A program made the position numbers and the translations under genes. From Tribonema minus (taxonomy: Eukaryota; Sar; Xanthophyceae; Tribonematales; Tribonemataceae): a stretch of 64,000 nt of DNA. The stretch is taken from assembly GCA_017506865.1 (NCBI GenBank), contig JAFCMP010000048.1:248001-312000 (forward strand), written 5' to 3'. Shown here piece by piece: positions 33,280 to 46,503 of the stretch. The notes under the pieces are model-generated. The model made no database searches and was not told the DNA's origin. It saw nothing but the letters and a program-made list of their open reading frames with translations. How positions within the stretch are numbered: the stretch's first letter is position 1; the number at the start of each line of letters is the position of its first letter.

Positions 33280-36200
33280 CTACGCGTGAGCTGGCCTAAG
33301 CGCAACGCGGAACTGCACGCCGACACCGGTCCGATCAGTGCCTGGCTGTGCACTGTGGTCCCCGGACGGTAGCCACCCATCTAACGCACTGCCCCCCCGC
33401 TCAAGCGCCAGGTGCCACCACAGGTAGCGCACGTGAGCGAACAACGTGTCCGATATGTCGTCAACAGGGCTGGGCATGCAGAAGTGGCCGTCGCGCGAGA
33501 GGTGCGCCCTCTTTGCCACGGTAAAGCTAGCGACTCCGGACGTGAGAATTCGGAGGTCAAAAAACGTGATGGCGTCCAAAGCCGCTCGCTGACTGGCGGT
33601 CGGCAGGTTGCCGTTGTTGAGTGTTCGGGCATCACGGAATTCGTCGAGCGCGTCTGCAGAACACGCCGTGCATGCAAGGGAGAGCCGCGGCGGGAAGAGT
33701 TGCTGAAGTGTGAAGTGTGGAAGCAATAGGAGGACACTGTGTGGGCCTCTGAGGGTGAGAAGGCAGCCATGGCATGCAAAAGCTGTGCCACCTGTTGTGA
33801 GCTGTTGTGTGCTGTTGCGGCCTGCAAGTCCATCATGGTGCCAAACGCATGGGTAACTCTGATGTGCGATGATTGCAAGTTGGCTGTGCCTAAAATTGCA
33901 TCAAATGGAGGCTGGCTAGAGGTGAAGTAGCTACAATGAGGCAGCATGGCATGCCAGTGAGCACTGACGCCTGCTGTCAAGTGATACCAAGAAGTCGGCG
34001 TGCTACCGAAATGATGCAATTGTGATTGGTGGAAGGCACTTGTGGTTTGCCACTCCTCAACACATAGAAGTAGAGCTCTACAACCTCTTGATTCGTTTCC
34101 ATTCAGTACTTCAAAGTATGCAAGCTGCTTTTGTGGTCATTATACTGAGCATGAGGCTACACCGGTCAACAGGTTCAGCGCCGTGCAAGGTTGTCGTTCG
34201 TGTCGATGAGTTTAGTCGCGCAAAGCATCACACAAAAGACATACCACGAGGCATCATGTCGATTGATCATGTAGCACGCCAACAGACGACAGCAGCCAGA
34301 CGGCAGCAGCTTATCCTGTGCAACTTAACCGCACATTCCCGATCATACCTACATTTTGTCCCCCGCTGATCGATATGCAGATGCTTCCTTGGGCATCAGA
34401 GCTCAGCGCAATGAGAGACAAGGAAAAGCCTTGCAAAGCTCCTTTTGATGTGATGTGAGCGCTAAGAGAGTTGCTGATCCACCGTTCTGATAACAGCCAC
34501 AGAATCGTTGTGCTAAACAAAAACCTCGAGCGGCACTTGCTATATGCTTCGCTGCGACAGCACATGCCACATGCACACTTCACAGCTTGTAACTGCATAT
34601 GCACGCAGAGCCCAGACGCCATGTGATTTTCTACTTCCAGGCATCTCAGTGGCCGTACCAGCCGTGACCAACTTCCCTGCTGCATATGACCCTATGACCT
34701 CCCTACTCGTGAACCACAACATACTATACACAGCAGTCACTCACCGGAACCCCAGTAGAGGGGGACCCACAATGCCTTGATGATCCCTTGCGTGACCAGC
34801 GGTCCCACTTCATCGGCAAAGCTGCTGAGAAGCATGTCGGGCGCGTTGCCCGCATTGGCAACAACAATGTCGTAGTCTCTGAGCGAAGTGCCAAAGGTAG
34901 GCCCGATGAACTGGTCGATGGTCTTGTTCACTTCTCGGTGCATGAAAACGTACGACACCGTGGCGCCGTTGCTCAGCGTAAATGTCGCCCGATCATCGCT
35001 GCATCTGCACGACAACGGCAAAAAATTGATGGTAGAAAATTATGCTGCTGTTGAGTGGTGACCGCGTGAGTATGCCAGATGAGGCATGAATAAATGCTAA
35101 CGCAAATGGAAACACATGCGGTGCTTGAAAAGCACGATACAGGTCATGTATGTTAGGGACCTGGCCACTGCTGCTGTGTCAACCAATGCCAACAGTGCGC
35201 CGTGAGCGGACAGCCTCTGCTGACTTGTGTGTGCGCAGCGCACGTCTCCTAGGGACAAGGCTGTACTGCTGGCGGTCGCGGCTGACACGAGCATCTGTCC
35301 ACTGCATCAACACTGGCTATACACCGCCAGCACCACCGCACCTACCATTGGCTACCAGCAGGAACAAGGGGTCAGCTTGACGCACAGACAAGCGCAGACA
35401 TTGTCATCCGCAGGGACCAGTAGCAGACTGCCCATGATTGAATGTCCAAATAGTGATGCAAGTCAGCGACTCACGTGTTTTGCAAAGGCTGCAGAGCACG
35501 CATGCCTGCACGTCCTTGAGCTGCGCAGCCTAGCAAACTGCAAGTATGTGATACGACCGGGTTTGCGACACACGCTCTGACCAGTACCACACGAGCGGTA
35601 TGTATACTCACTCGAGCTGCCCAGGCGCGACCCCCAGCACGGATGGCTCATACGGGCATCCGTCAAGGTAGTGCTTGAGGCGAAAGCCCCGGCACGGTAT
35701 TGAGATATCCTCCAGAACGCCCGCCGAGACATTGCGCCGCGCAACCTCGTGGCGGTGCGCGCACAGCCCGCTCTCAACTAGCTGCCGCATGTGCGAGTTG
35801 CCCGCAAAGAGCACGCGCGCGCCCGGCGGCACCAGCGGATTGTGTGGCAGCGCTCTGCATTCGCCTTTGACGAGCGCGCGCGGCACCCATACGGGGCCAT
35901 CGACTGCGTTGAACTCGTGGCAGTGGTATCTGGGCACAGGGGGAGGTAATGATCATCATTCATTCATTTGGGTGCAAGCTATGCCAGGGGACTCTACAGT
36001 TCAAGAATCAGGATTGTAACATCTGTACAAAGCCATACGCCAACACTGGAGCTTCGTGGTGCATGCAGTGATGCAGGGCGAGAAGCAAGAATTAACAAAC
36101 GTAATTGTGTCAAGTTCTGGCAGTACAGAGCCTCACGCTCGCAATCATGACATGCAACATTGAGGCTGGCCGCACCTTGCTTTCGCCAAAGGACATGAGC

Positions 36201-36414
36201 AATCATACAGGGGCTCTTGATGCGCTGTTCTCTGCTCCCAGCTGCCGTCGGCAAGCTGTGCTGGACTGCAGAATGGCAGATCCTCACGAGATTGTGGCCG
36301 TTGCGCGCCATCGTTGCTGTGAAGCCATGTAAAAGCTCCTACCGCGCAATCAAGCAAGTTCGCAAGTCCAACACACAGCACCAGCAGCTTCCCCCGCTTC
36401 AGCGCCTGCAGCAT
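33280..36414 (-). CDS. PC-esterase/TBL-like O-acyltransferase, GNSH type 1
   Basis: Four exons with fitting phases: 36414-36176, 35929-35612, 35004-34745 and 33653-33280, giving 396 residues. A hydrophobic N-terminal anchor (KLLVLCVGLANLLDCAVGAF) precedes FCSPAQLADGSW, the usual Cys/Gly-Trp start of the TBL/DUF231 domain. ARVLFAGNSHMRQL has the block-I Ser, but with GNSH instead of GDS (123-126). IVVANAGNAPD follows, and the C-terminal block is SRDGHFCMPSPVDD. Plant TBL proteins O-acetylate wall polysaccharides in the Golgi; a similar role here is inference. In the usual DxxH motif the Asp is three residues before the His; here an Asp is two before. The last exon boundary is the least certain. 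An extra small exon in the 1.1-kb intron cannot be excluded. Confidence 0.72.
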
Positions 36415-38447
36415 CGCATCATCGCCAACGAGCAACTTCAAACCGTTGAAGTTCGAAGAAACGGTTGAAGTTTGTATGCGTGGGGCCTGTGCTCACGACG
36501 ATGTGGTGACGCAGACACGATCTTGGTCGCCCGCCTTTTTTGTGCCTTCCCCCTCTTTTCTGAGCGTCTGTGTCTGTATGCGGCATAGAGGTGCAGTGAG
36601 ACGCTTCATCGTAAAACATAGCATAGGATATGGTCATGTGTGCCCATTGCGCATATTATGCCAGCATGCGACCACTGCACGTTCAAAGTGACAGTCATAT
36701 CAGTCGTGTTTTACCACTCATGCACTGGACTCCCACACCACGCCAATGCTGGGTTCATACACATGCGAAAGTGCTGTGAGCAGGCAGCAGCTTGATCTGT
36801 CTGTGGAATTTCTGACTGTGACCTCACTCAGAGTATGTCAGGAGTTCCGAGGTATGACCGAAAGCAAGAAGTAGTTGCACAACAAGCCTAATCACAAGCA
36901 AAGCAGGAGCAAAATTCATCTAACCGACGGCGTGTCAACTACAAATTGATTGAACATGGGCAGAGGGCATGTACCTACACGAGCATACGATTGAAAATGG
37001 CAACAACTTTTAGCATCATGCCACAAGTGTTGATGCGGCTCTCGCACGTACACAATCATCATGTCATATGGTAAGACAAGAGGGGAAATCAGCGGATGAA
37101 GAAAGACCGCACAGTTGCTGTAGCAGAACTTCATGTGATAGAACCGTATGATACGGTCCGTATCTGTTTTGTTGTTAGGCTTTGTCGTGCTTGGAGCGAG
37201 CGGCGAGCGTAACATCAGTTTCTGCGATACTTCGCAAAGCGGGCGAGCGGCGTTGCCGCGCGAGCGAAGGAGCTTCAAGTTGACATTCATGCACACAACG
37301 TGAGCGCGCAATTTTGCTGCGGATCTTGAGGTAGCGGAAGCGTTGAGCTAGCACGATGCGTGGCAGCCGCACGCCGTGAGACTGCTGCGCATTCGTTGCG
37401 CGGTCGCGGCGTGCATCGTATCGCACCGGCTGTGATGTTGAAACAAGGGACTCAAGAACGAAACGCATAACTGACGCAGCTGGATCAGCAACAGACCGAG
37501 TGCAGCAACAGGGCGTGTCCGCAATCCATGTGGCGCGCACAACATGAGCTGCACACTGCAGCAAGCGAGCTATGAAGCTCTTGTATGTGTGCGCGCCCAC
37601 GTGTTGTTGATACAACGCATCTTGGTACCTGTACGACAGGTGTTGTCGGTACAACGCGTCTCGGTACGACACGTACCGATATGTGTACGACACGTACCGA
37701 TATGTGTCGTATCGACAACACCTGGGCGCACATGCGGTGTCGTATCGGGCAGATTCCTGGGGCGCCGTGCGTGCCTCAGAAGCGCATTCCGCCAAGTGCG
37801 TTCTGCCCGGCGCCAAAGCGACATCTGGAAGGGAGGGCGAAAGGGAGGGCTAGAACAGCTGAGCCAAAGGCGTGCGACTTGAAAGCGAAGCAAACTCAAG
37901 AGAAACTCAAGAGAAATGACACAAGCGCAACTTATGGCACACGCGAAGCGCGGTGAGGTTTGAGGTGGTGGGTACTCAACAGCACAGGACAGGCATACGT
38001 GAGAATAATCACAAGCCAATTGTTAACGGTTGTGTCAGGTACAGAGTGTACACAAGTATCGCGGCCGCCCCCCAGCGGCTGCCACGTTATCTTCAGCACC
38101 GGCGTCCGCGGTCTCTTGTTCTTACATGACGCACATACCTACAGACAATCGCATTCAGCATTGTCCAAAATTTCCAAAATAATCTGCAGCTGTTGCTGTC
38201 TTTGTTTGTGGTATTCTTCTGGGTATTTGTGTCTTAAACGGCCACAGCAACAGAGGGGCTTTCACATCATACAACGCTGTAACAACAATATGTTTCACGG
38301 ATTTCAGCATGATAAACCACAGAACCTTTAATTTCACCACTGTACTGCGCTTAGATGCCAAGGGGTCCCCCGAAGGGGCCACAGAACCCTCTGTGAAAAG
38401 TAAAGGTATACATACCTACATACCTAAGTCACCTCACATCACCCATG
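36415..38447. other. Intergenic with structured repeats
   Basis: Starts with GTTGAAGTT-type repeats (36431-36475) just upstream of the GNSH-1 gene. Holds an inverted and tandem repeat at 37638-37723. A long - frame across 37816-37175 gives repetitive Tyr/Arg sequence caused by that repeat. A TGTAA on the - strand near 38123 may end the next gene. Confidence 0.45.
37638..37723. repeat. Inverted repeat enclosing a 2 x 21-bp tandem repeat
   Basis: AGGTGTTGTCGGTAC (37638-37652) pairs with GTATCGACAACACCT (37709-37723) at 14 of 15 positions. Between them are two perfect 21-bp direct copies (37664-37684 and 37685-37705), each beginning GTACGACACGTACC, itself a near-palindrome. The whole could fold as a branched hairpin. 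Confidence 0.8.
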
Positions 38448-41400
38448 TCAAGGAGGCTGTCCCGGCTTCGGCCCTGATGGTGCTTCAACTTGAGATTGAG
38501 AGACGTCCACGTCACGGCCAAGGATGTAGTTGTACAGCACGTAATTGTAGTAGTCTGCCGGGCCTGGTGTACATCAGCAACGAGGGTGCACATGAGTTCA
38601 AGGTGAAAACCAACAGCAACACTTGTTGAGCACTGGCATAGGCATGCATGCTGCGCGCCTGCGCACGCGTGTGTGCACTGCACTCCTGTGCAAATCTCAA
38701 GCTGCTGGAGCACAATTGTTGCTACTCCCATGGAACTTCGTCTGGTGACGCTGCAACACCCCCACATTGTGTCCGGTGAACCCTTTGCGGCAGCCTGAAA
38801 GGTGATTGAAACGGGTTCTGGGTATCGTGCAACACATCCTGAAGCATGTGCCCATGCATATGCCCTTGCGGAATCTCGTACAGCTCCTGTCCTGCACCTG
38901 AATCTCATAACCATTGACCCTGACTTTGATTCTAACCCTAACCTTCAAGGACCTAACGCTTACTCACCTGTGCACATGCTGCGGCTGTACTTTCAATGTA
39001 GCCCTGATGTATGCTGCGACTGTACAAACAGCGTAGCCCTGATGTCTGATAGGATGGTATTGGTTTCTAGCAGCAGTAAATATGCATCAGCTGAAGTGCC
39101 TCCGCGCAGCTGTGGGGTATGTATGTACTTGATACTATCGAAAGCAAATCACAATAGGGTGACAATCATAGATCCAAATTTTGCGCGGCCTGTTGTTCGG
39201 ACACATATGAGTATTTGCTCTGAAGCTTACACCAGGCTCTGCTGGAGTCACCACAAGTACATCTACCTGACATGAGGCATGTCAGTTACTTGGGAGGCAT
39301 AGCACACCGCATTCACCAGCGCGTGCTTGCCAGCCCCTCCTGTTCATAATCGCGTGCCCTCTCATGCGAGGACAGTTGGTGATGTACTTGAAGTACATTA
39401 GCCGCTACAGCACAAGAGGAGGCTCATTGTCATGCACTTGAAGTACACGAACCGCTACAGTGCAAACTGCATGCGCACCTGGAAGGCAATAGTGCAATAG
39501 ATCCGTTGGCGTGTGCCCATCCACTCTGGCCTCCATCAGACCCTCCAGCTCCAGCACTGTGCCCGCTCGCTTCGTAAGCTTGCCGTGCCAACGCATTGTA
39601 CTCCATCCACATGTTGTGCCCACAGCCCATGCTATAACTGGATAACTTCAGCGGCAGCAGTAGCGGCTCGCGTTTTCTGTAATCCACGGGCCTCCCTGGT
39701 CCCGCCGTTCTTTCGCACAGGTGGACACACGAGCAGTGGGGAGATGAGTGTGTGGCGCCACAGTGTTCAGGGAATATGAGGCTGTTGCTACAAATTGTTG
39801 AACATGGCTACAGGGCTTCAATGTCTGAGCGTGCGGTGAGGCCCTAGGCCAGGCATCAATATGTAGGGGGATAGCCTCATGCAACAGGTCATTGAGGGTA
39901 GGTAGCTGCACTGGGGCTCATATATATATACCTCACCCAGCACTCACCTGTAAAACAATTGCGTGCGCGTGCCCTCCAACGCCTGCGCCTTGGCAAAGCT
40001 CTGATTTGCGTACAGCGCTGTCATGGCCTCCATGGCTGTAGCCGTGGCAGTTTCCGTGCTCATGAGGGAGTTCTCTGTAAGGCACTTGGTGAGATCGGTC
40101 ACGCCATGACCGACCCACCATGCAAACTCATTGATGATGAAAACATCGGCAGCGTCGGCAGCCGTGCGCAGCGCTGAGGGCGTCATGATCTGCGAAGGCA
40201 GCAGGTGGCGGCATTGAGGGGTGGAGATGTGAGGTCACCATGGAGTCTGCAGCAGTGAATGAGGGACCCAGGACAGACATCTGATGTCTGTCAATGTTGA
40301 CGATGTGCGTGTGGTAGCAGTGCACAGCTGCCATGCACAACATGCCACAATACTCTGCTGACGAACAGGTAGTCAGTAGCCGCTTGCGCTGTCAACGTTG
40401 GTATTAGCTGAGGGATTTGTGCTCATTATGCTCAGCCTGGCAGTACAGCTTGAGAATTGCTGCCGCGGGGCATCAACCATCAACCATAATGTGCCTGACT
40501 GCACTTGCCAATGGTTGAAAAAGGTGTGCGCAGCACTTGCCGTCGTACACAAGGACGCCACTATAGGTTGCGGGACCGGCCATGATGATTGTGCATAGAA
40601 AGTGATCAGAATGACAGCGCATGCTACGCCACCAAGTACCCTGAATACCATTAATGAATAGGGCTATGCCACCATTTTGCCAATGAGTTGACTGAGACAG
40701 CACTGCCAAATCTAGCGGCGTTGCACTGTCAGCTCTGACTGCATCTGATGCGCTCAGGCCACACCTACTGCACTACTGCTGGCTTGACAAATCATACACA
40801 ACTGGATCAAGCTTCACAAGGTGCACTGACAGAGCTCGACTTGAATAAGTTAGCGCACAAAGATCCAGCAGCGCACGAAGGCACCTACATCACCAGCACG
40901 CGGAGCACGTGTGTGACACACACCTGCCAGTGGTCGTGGGAGGGCGACACAAGGCTGCATTTTCCATCCAGGAATGTCTGCTGCAGAATCGGTTCCACCA
41001 GCAAACGCGTCGCGTATATGCGGCACAGCGTGAATTTGGCGGATGTGGAAGTCACTGGTGCCGCCGTGTCACTGTCCCCACGCGCTGCTGCTGCCGCCGC
41101 AGGCGCCTTTGCGCACGTCAGCTCGGTGCAGCGCGTGTTTGCCAATGCCTTTGGCATCTGCCCTGCACCTGACAGCATGGTTAGCGAGCCCAGCTGCTGC
41201 ATGGTGAGGCTGTCGCCAAGGAAGGTCAGGCGCTTGCCCTCCAGGCGCCGGCACAACTGGTGCGGCGACGGCCTGTGCAGGTGGCAGTCCCAGTCACTGC
41301 TGACCCAGTACCACTCGTAACTGTGGTCGTGAGGGGCGGCGCACTCGGGTGAGCGCCCGTCCTCCGGGCCCATCGGTCGGGGGTAGGGCAGATTCAAGCC

Positions 41401-41622
41401 ATCGATGCGAACCCATTCCCCACGCCACGGCTTGGTGCAGCGCTTCAACAGCGACACAGGCGATGATGGTGCTGTATCATCGATCCCTGCCGTAGTAGTT
41501 GCCATGTCCGGATCTTCTGCTGCGTGCTCCTGAGCGGGAGTGTACCTCAGCGTCACCAGGAGCACCAGTACCGCAGTGATGACTGCACTGATCAGCAGGG
41601 GCGAGACTCGTGCCCAACCCAT
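38448..41622 (-). CDS. PC-esterase/TBL-like O-acyltransferase, GDS type, apparent frameshift
   Basis: Four exons: 41622-40924, 40189-39948, 39637-39479 and 38563-38448, about 405 residues. The type II anchor is at 7-25 (SPLLISAVITAVLVLLVTL). Then WRGEWVRIDG, the canonical block RLTFLGDSLTMQQ (GDS 136-138), ADVFIINEFAWWVGHG, GHNMWMEYNALARQAYEASG, and the block MEARVDGHTPTDLLHYCLPG with DxxH intact, finishing PADYYNYVLYNYIL. This is the fullest TBL/PC-esterase match in the window; predicted Golgi polysaccharide O-acetylation. Phases fit at all junctions, but exon 3 has one base too many. The frame shifts by one near 39561 between EASG and TVLELEG, so the copy is either broken or carries a sequencing error. 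An in-frame ATG at 41748 exists, but 41622 places the anchor at the N-terminus. Confidence 0.78.
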
Positions 41623-44186
41623 TACAAACGCCAGTGGCGCAGCACGAGGGTTGCATATGTACTTCATATCTTCAAGGCAAAAAGTTAACCTTGATGTTGA
41701 AGTTGCACGTGTGTTTTGTTGTGAAAGAGCATCTGAGAAGGTGGACATTCACGCTCGTGCCTTACGACAGGGACACCACCCCTATCATGTCGCTTCTTGA
41801 CCAAAGCCTCTGGAATTCAACTCCCAGCACTAGCGTAACACAGCACTATAGTAGCGGCGATGCACAAGCCCCTGGTAGCACCTAGCGTCGGTGCTAGTGA
41901 GCACTCCATTATTGCTGAAGCTGTCGGAAGCCTTGAGTATAGAGTGAAGCACACCATGGAGGCGCAGCCGCAGAGGCGAATCACTTAATCACGGGACTCA
42001 GACGGCTCACGGAGTGGTGGCACGTGTATCGCAGTAGCTGTTTGCTGCTGACGAGGTTTTGGAAAAGTGCCCAAGGAGGCGCTGCTGCTGCTGCCTTGAA
42101 GAAAGCGGAAGCAGAAGGCCGAGCTGGGCGGTGCTGTGACAAACCTGGTCAGACAGCACTAACTATGATATGAAGGTGATTAGAATTTTGGGTGAAGACT
42201 GATGTTGAGACTGTGAGCACAATCGCAGTAGATATTTTGCTAAAGTCCAAGCAAGCATTGCTAGCATGCTGACATCAACACAATACTCTGACATTCACTG
42301 AGTGAGGCTTGTCTGAGCTCGGCCTGTTGTGCGGGCCGCTCCTTTGTTGCCTGTGCACTACCACTTCAAAACACTTTGCTGGTGGCGTGCTTACAGTACC
42401 TACTGATGGCAGCTACAAGAAGCCATTTGTGGAGCACAGAAGTTGCTCTCCAGTATCATTGCGACGAATGCAACACTACATCTGGCTTGAACTCTTGACG
42501 CCATACTCTTGCTGAGGGAGTGCAAACGCTGACTGCCAAATGCAGTGCTGCGGCGGTCTATTGCCGATAAGAAGGTGTCTACCGGGCCACAGTCACGATA
42601 TCAAACATGTTTCTCGATTGCACCAGCCTGCCGTTGTACAGCATGCAACCAGCATGCTCAAAATGCGTGCCAATCACGCTCCGTGGCCAGGTTCAACTTT
42701 AACTCGAGTAACCTCAAGTAGCCTCAAGCTCCAATACTTGAAAGTGGCATAAAAGAGCCGTACATTGCCAAGTACTGGGGGCACAGTGACCTTGCCTTCA
42801 ACTCACACTGAACACAGGATTCCAGCAGCGGTGTAGTCTTGTTGATGCTGCTGCACCGCATGTGCTGTGCAAGCTACTGCTGCTGCTGCTGCTGCTACCG
42901 CTGCCACCATCGCTGCTGGTGCTGACGGTTGTCCCTATCGCAGGTTGTGCATGAATTGGGATCGGCATTGCTGGTATATGGGCGTGCACCCCATCAGCGG
43001 AGGACACCTGGATCTTGTTAGCAGCACCCACTGCGGTGTGTTGATCACAGCATCGGCGCGGCCGCCTGGGATCGTCAGCTGCTGTGTAGCAGCAGCGCCA
43101 AACTGCAGCAAGGGCTTGTGCGTTCAGCAGCAGATGTTTTGGCATGCCTGCTATCTATCACAGTGTGTCTGGTGCTCACAGCCAAGCAGCAGGCCCGCCT
43201 CGCGTGCACCTTTCACTTGCTGGAGGTTACCAGCTCTTGGCTTGGGCAGCAAAAGCTGGTCACAAACCTGTCTGTTGCTTGTGCGCGTGCGACAGTTGCT
43301 GGAGGTCTTGTGCCGGCTGATACTTTGTCGATGGGCTCCGTGCTTGGCTGTTTCTGATGAGAACAAGTGTCCTGCTGTGTATTTTCGGCACCTGCACCAT
43401 AATGTCAATAATGAACATTTTATGTTCATGGACATAATCTCAGGGTTTTGTGTCTTGCTCACAATTGTCTGTCAGACATGCAAATGTCTGTCTGCAACTG
43501 CAAAAAAATGTGCAACATCGCGATGCTGTAGCAACTGATTGGCCTAAGGGTTCATGCCTGCTTCGACAGCAGCGCAAGCTACCTCTGTGATACTGCAGGG
43601 GCATACATGCCCTTTGTACCTGCTGCTCGTATTCCTCTCATAGCCCCTCCTTCCCCTCTTCTTCCCCTTTCTCCTTCCTTTTCCCCCTTCTGAATAAATA
43701 TTTAGCAAACACTCTGCCTGCTCCATGAAAATCCGCCACCTGTGCTGTGAAACTGATAGCAATTTTGCTTGCATCGTCGAACTTCGTTGAACGTGCACTG
43801 TTCCCAGCAACTCATCTGGGTGCTCACTTTTCACCCATCCCCCCCACTGCGCCTGTATAGTGCGCCTCTGAAAAGGTCAGCATGGCTATAGGACATGATG
43901 GAGGTGTTGACAAGAACCGCCTTTTTGCCTGACGAACATTGATTGGATTTGAACCATCATTCCAGTTGGCAATTGATGTGCACACTGTACGCGTTAAACG
44001 GTTGCCTATTGAACAAAATGCTGCAGTCAGTCATTGACTGAAAATTTCAAGAAAAATCATCGTGCCTATTACAGTATACATATGCTGCACAACACAAGAA
44101 ATTACCGCTACCCATGTGCCAGTACACTGTTCACAAGGACATGACGAGCTACAACCACGAATCATTCAGTACACACCCACGGCATT
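41623..44186. other. Intergenic, no gene supported
   Basis: Contains a 223-codon + frame at 42867-43538 that begins with a CTG-repeat poly-Ala stretch and shows no domain. A pyrimidine-rich tract lies at about 43640-43690. No transposon ends or RNA genes were recognised. Confidence 0.45.
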
Positions 44187-45620
44187 GTGCTTGGCGCCGA
44201 GGCGGCCGCTGCGGCGGCGACCGTACCGGGCCCTCAAGCCGCTGCCGCGGCTGCCTCTTCCACGCCCGCTAAAACACAAACTAGCGCGGAAGAAAGCAGC
44301 TGCAGCGGCGGGCAGGAGGACGACGACGACGACTGGGAGGCCTATGCTGACGAGATCTGCAGGAAGGTAGTGCCCCGCCGCCGGCGCGGTCACTTCACGC
44401 ACGGACTACAAGCCGGCCTTTCAAATGTTCTTCGACGTCAATACGAGGACTGCCTGGTGGAGGACCTAGAGGCTGCCTCGGCTGGTGCCGTGGGCAAGCC
44501 GACGCAGGCTACACTTATTGGTGACTCGCGTGACACCAGCCGCCGCCGCCAACAGGCTAGCGCGCGGGTCCTGGCGCAGCTGCGCAGCCAGCGTGCGTCC
44601 GGGGCAATGGCGTGGATGAGCGTGCCACCCGCTGCCAATGACCGCCCGGGTGCGGCGCCCATGTCCAGCATGGCAGCAGCCACGATGATTTTGGTTGCGA
44701 TCTTTATAGACGGGTGGGGCATACAGGGCGAGGTGTGCCCATGGCGGTGCAGTGACGTGAGCCCCACCTCCACGCATGCGATCAGCTGCCCCAGCCAGCA
44801 CATACGGGGGCACAACGCGACACACACTGCCCAAAAGCGGTGCCTACAGCGCATCTTGAGACAGCACCATGTCTCTATTGTCCGCAATGAGGACGCTAGC
44901 GTCTTCAAGGTACCGGGGTATCGGGCGGACACAGTCCTTGACCCAGGGTGTCTGCACTTTAGCAGTGCATACCGTAACGAGGGAATAGTGCTAGACACAA
45001 GTGTGCGCGCGCCCACAGCGAGCTCGTACCTGACAGGCAAAACAAATGCCTCGAACACGGACGGCTATGCTGCTGGGGTGGGGGAGGACGCGAAGGTCAA
45101 GCACCACACCGGCACCTTGACGTCATCTTGGGCTTTTGTGCCATTCGTGCAGGAGTCGTACGGACGGCTGGGCAAGCAGACAAGCCTTTTTGTTAAGGAG
45201 TTGGCAATGCACTCAGCACTGTGCTCAGGGGGGGGGAAGGCAGATGTGTTACGCAAGGCCGGGTTAGCTAAGCGTCAGATCCACATTGAGCTGAGCATAT
45301 CGCTGGCGCGGGAGTTGGCGGAGCGCGTCATGGCATACACACGTGGAGCGCGAATGCTGGGCTGTGTTGCGGCGCCGGTATCCAAACTCCTAGGGCACAG
45401 CGCAGACTACGCTGCTGCGTTGACGCAAGCTTTTCGATTGCATAGGCAACCCGGCCTCCCTTGGGCCTTTATAAATACAAGTCCATACGTACAAAGCTAT
45501 ACTCAAGTTGTGAAGAGCATTCACTGCACACACTGCCAGTACCATGACAGGCTGCGCAAGAAATGCATGTTACTGCGGACTGCAAGCAGGTCATCAAACT
45601 ACAGCACGAATGGAAAATGA
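44187..45620 (+). pseudogene. Reverse-transcriptase-type retroelement, 3' ORF remnant
   Basis: An uninterrupted 477-codon frame. The N-terminal part is low-complexity and acidic (Ala-rich, then SGGQEDDDDDW). The middle has a Cys/His cluster VCPWRCSDV...THAISCPSQHIRGHN. This is followed by a block with GYRADTVL and GIVLDTSVRAPTASSYL, and later FVPFVQESYGRLGKQTSLF. This order is like the region after the polymerase in R2-like non-LTR retrotransposons (CCHC knuckle, then a restriction-like endonuclease with PD...D), common in algal genomes. The PD is AD here. No polymerase motif (YxDD) is present, so this looks like a 5'-truncated copy. The family assignment is from motif order only. The ATG at 44187 may not be a true start. 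Confidence 0.5.
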
Positions 45621-46503
45621 GAGCTCCAGGGCTATTACAATCGCGTAGGCTCAATGAGCATACATAAGCGCATTACCATCAACTATTGCTCACACCAATC
45701 AGAGTTCAAACATTGCAGGACCCCAGGCATCCAGCAAGTGCAGTCATGCAAAAATCAGCAGCAATGTGCACATGGCATGCCCGCAGGGCTGCAGTCACAC
45801 AACTGCACGCAGCAATTGCCTTTTAAAAGATATGTGTGCGCGCTCACGAAGCTTGGCATTGACGCATCCCACAGCAGCTGTCAAGCAGTTGCGCAAAGTG
45901 GCAGTCACGGAGAGACTCTGTCGGACACAGTGCTACGTGCATGCAGAGACACAAACACACGCGGATGGCGCACAAACAAGCTGAGGAACACGCATGCCAT
46001 GCATTGAGTTGTATGAACGCCCTGTCAAAATTCCACCTGCCACTGGCATCAAAGATAGGCTCCGCTTACTGCTGCTGCCTACCCCGCATCCTCAAAAGTG
46101 TTGCGTCCCTCAGTGCCTTCACCACAAAGCTGCTCTTTACGAGCGGATCAAGTACATGCTACATGTAAATGTCATGACGCTAATCTTTGCCTTGCAACTT
46201 CAATGCCGTATGTTACAGTATGCCATCTGACTGCTCTCGCAGCTACTGCTGCGGTCAGCGCTGCCCAGAGGCTCCTGCTGCTGCTGTTGCGGGCACTGCT
46301 AGTGGCGTGATGCCAATAGTGTGCTGCAGTGAGACTCATGATGGATTATGGACCATGACTTGCCCATGGCAAGCCGCAGTGGCGGTATCACCTTGTCGGC
46401 TACTACTAGTGCCCCTGTACTGCCAACGTCTTGCCGTGATCGCCGTGCTCTAGAACCTGCAGTACTGCTGCGAGCAGCCTTGCTTCGCAAAACCTCTGCC
46501 CCC
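45621..46503. other. Intergenic
   Basis: 3' flank of the retroelement ORF and of the - strand GNSH-2 gene. CTG-rich stretch near 46240-46300 and a TGTAA on the - strand near 46212. No gene recognised. Confidence 0.45.

Noticed and set aside
37175..37816. 213-codon - strand frame with Tyr/Arg repeats
   Set aside because: The repeat peptide is a by-product of the 21-bp tandem and inverted repeat; the remainder is Arg-rich without a domain.
38920..38950. Second telomere-like patch (CTAACCCTAACC)
   Set aside because: Only about two units, with no flanking duplication; could be chance.
42867..43538. 223-codon + strand frame
   Set aside because: Begins in a CTG repeat, is Cys-rich without pattern, has AT-ending codons and no recognisable domain or splice context.
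43930..43975. GGATTTGAACC-like tRNA T-arm
   Set aside because: No matching stems or cloverleaf could be built around it on either strand.
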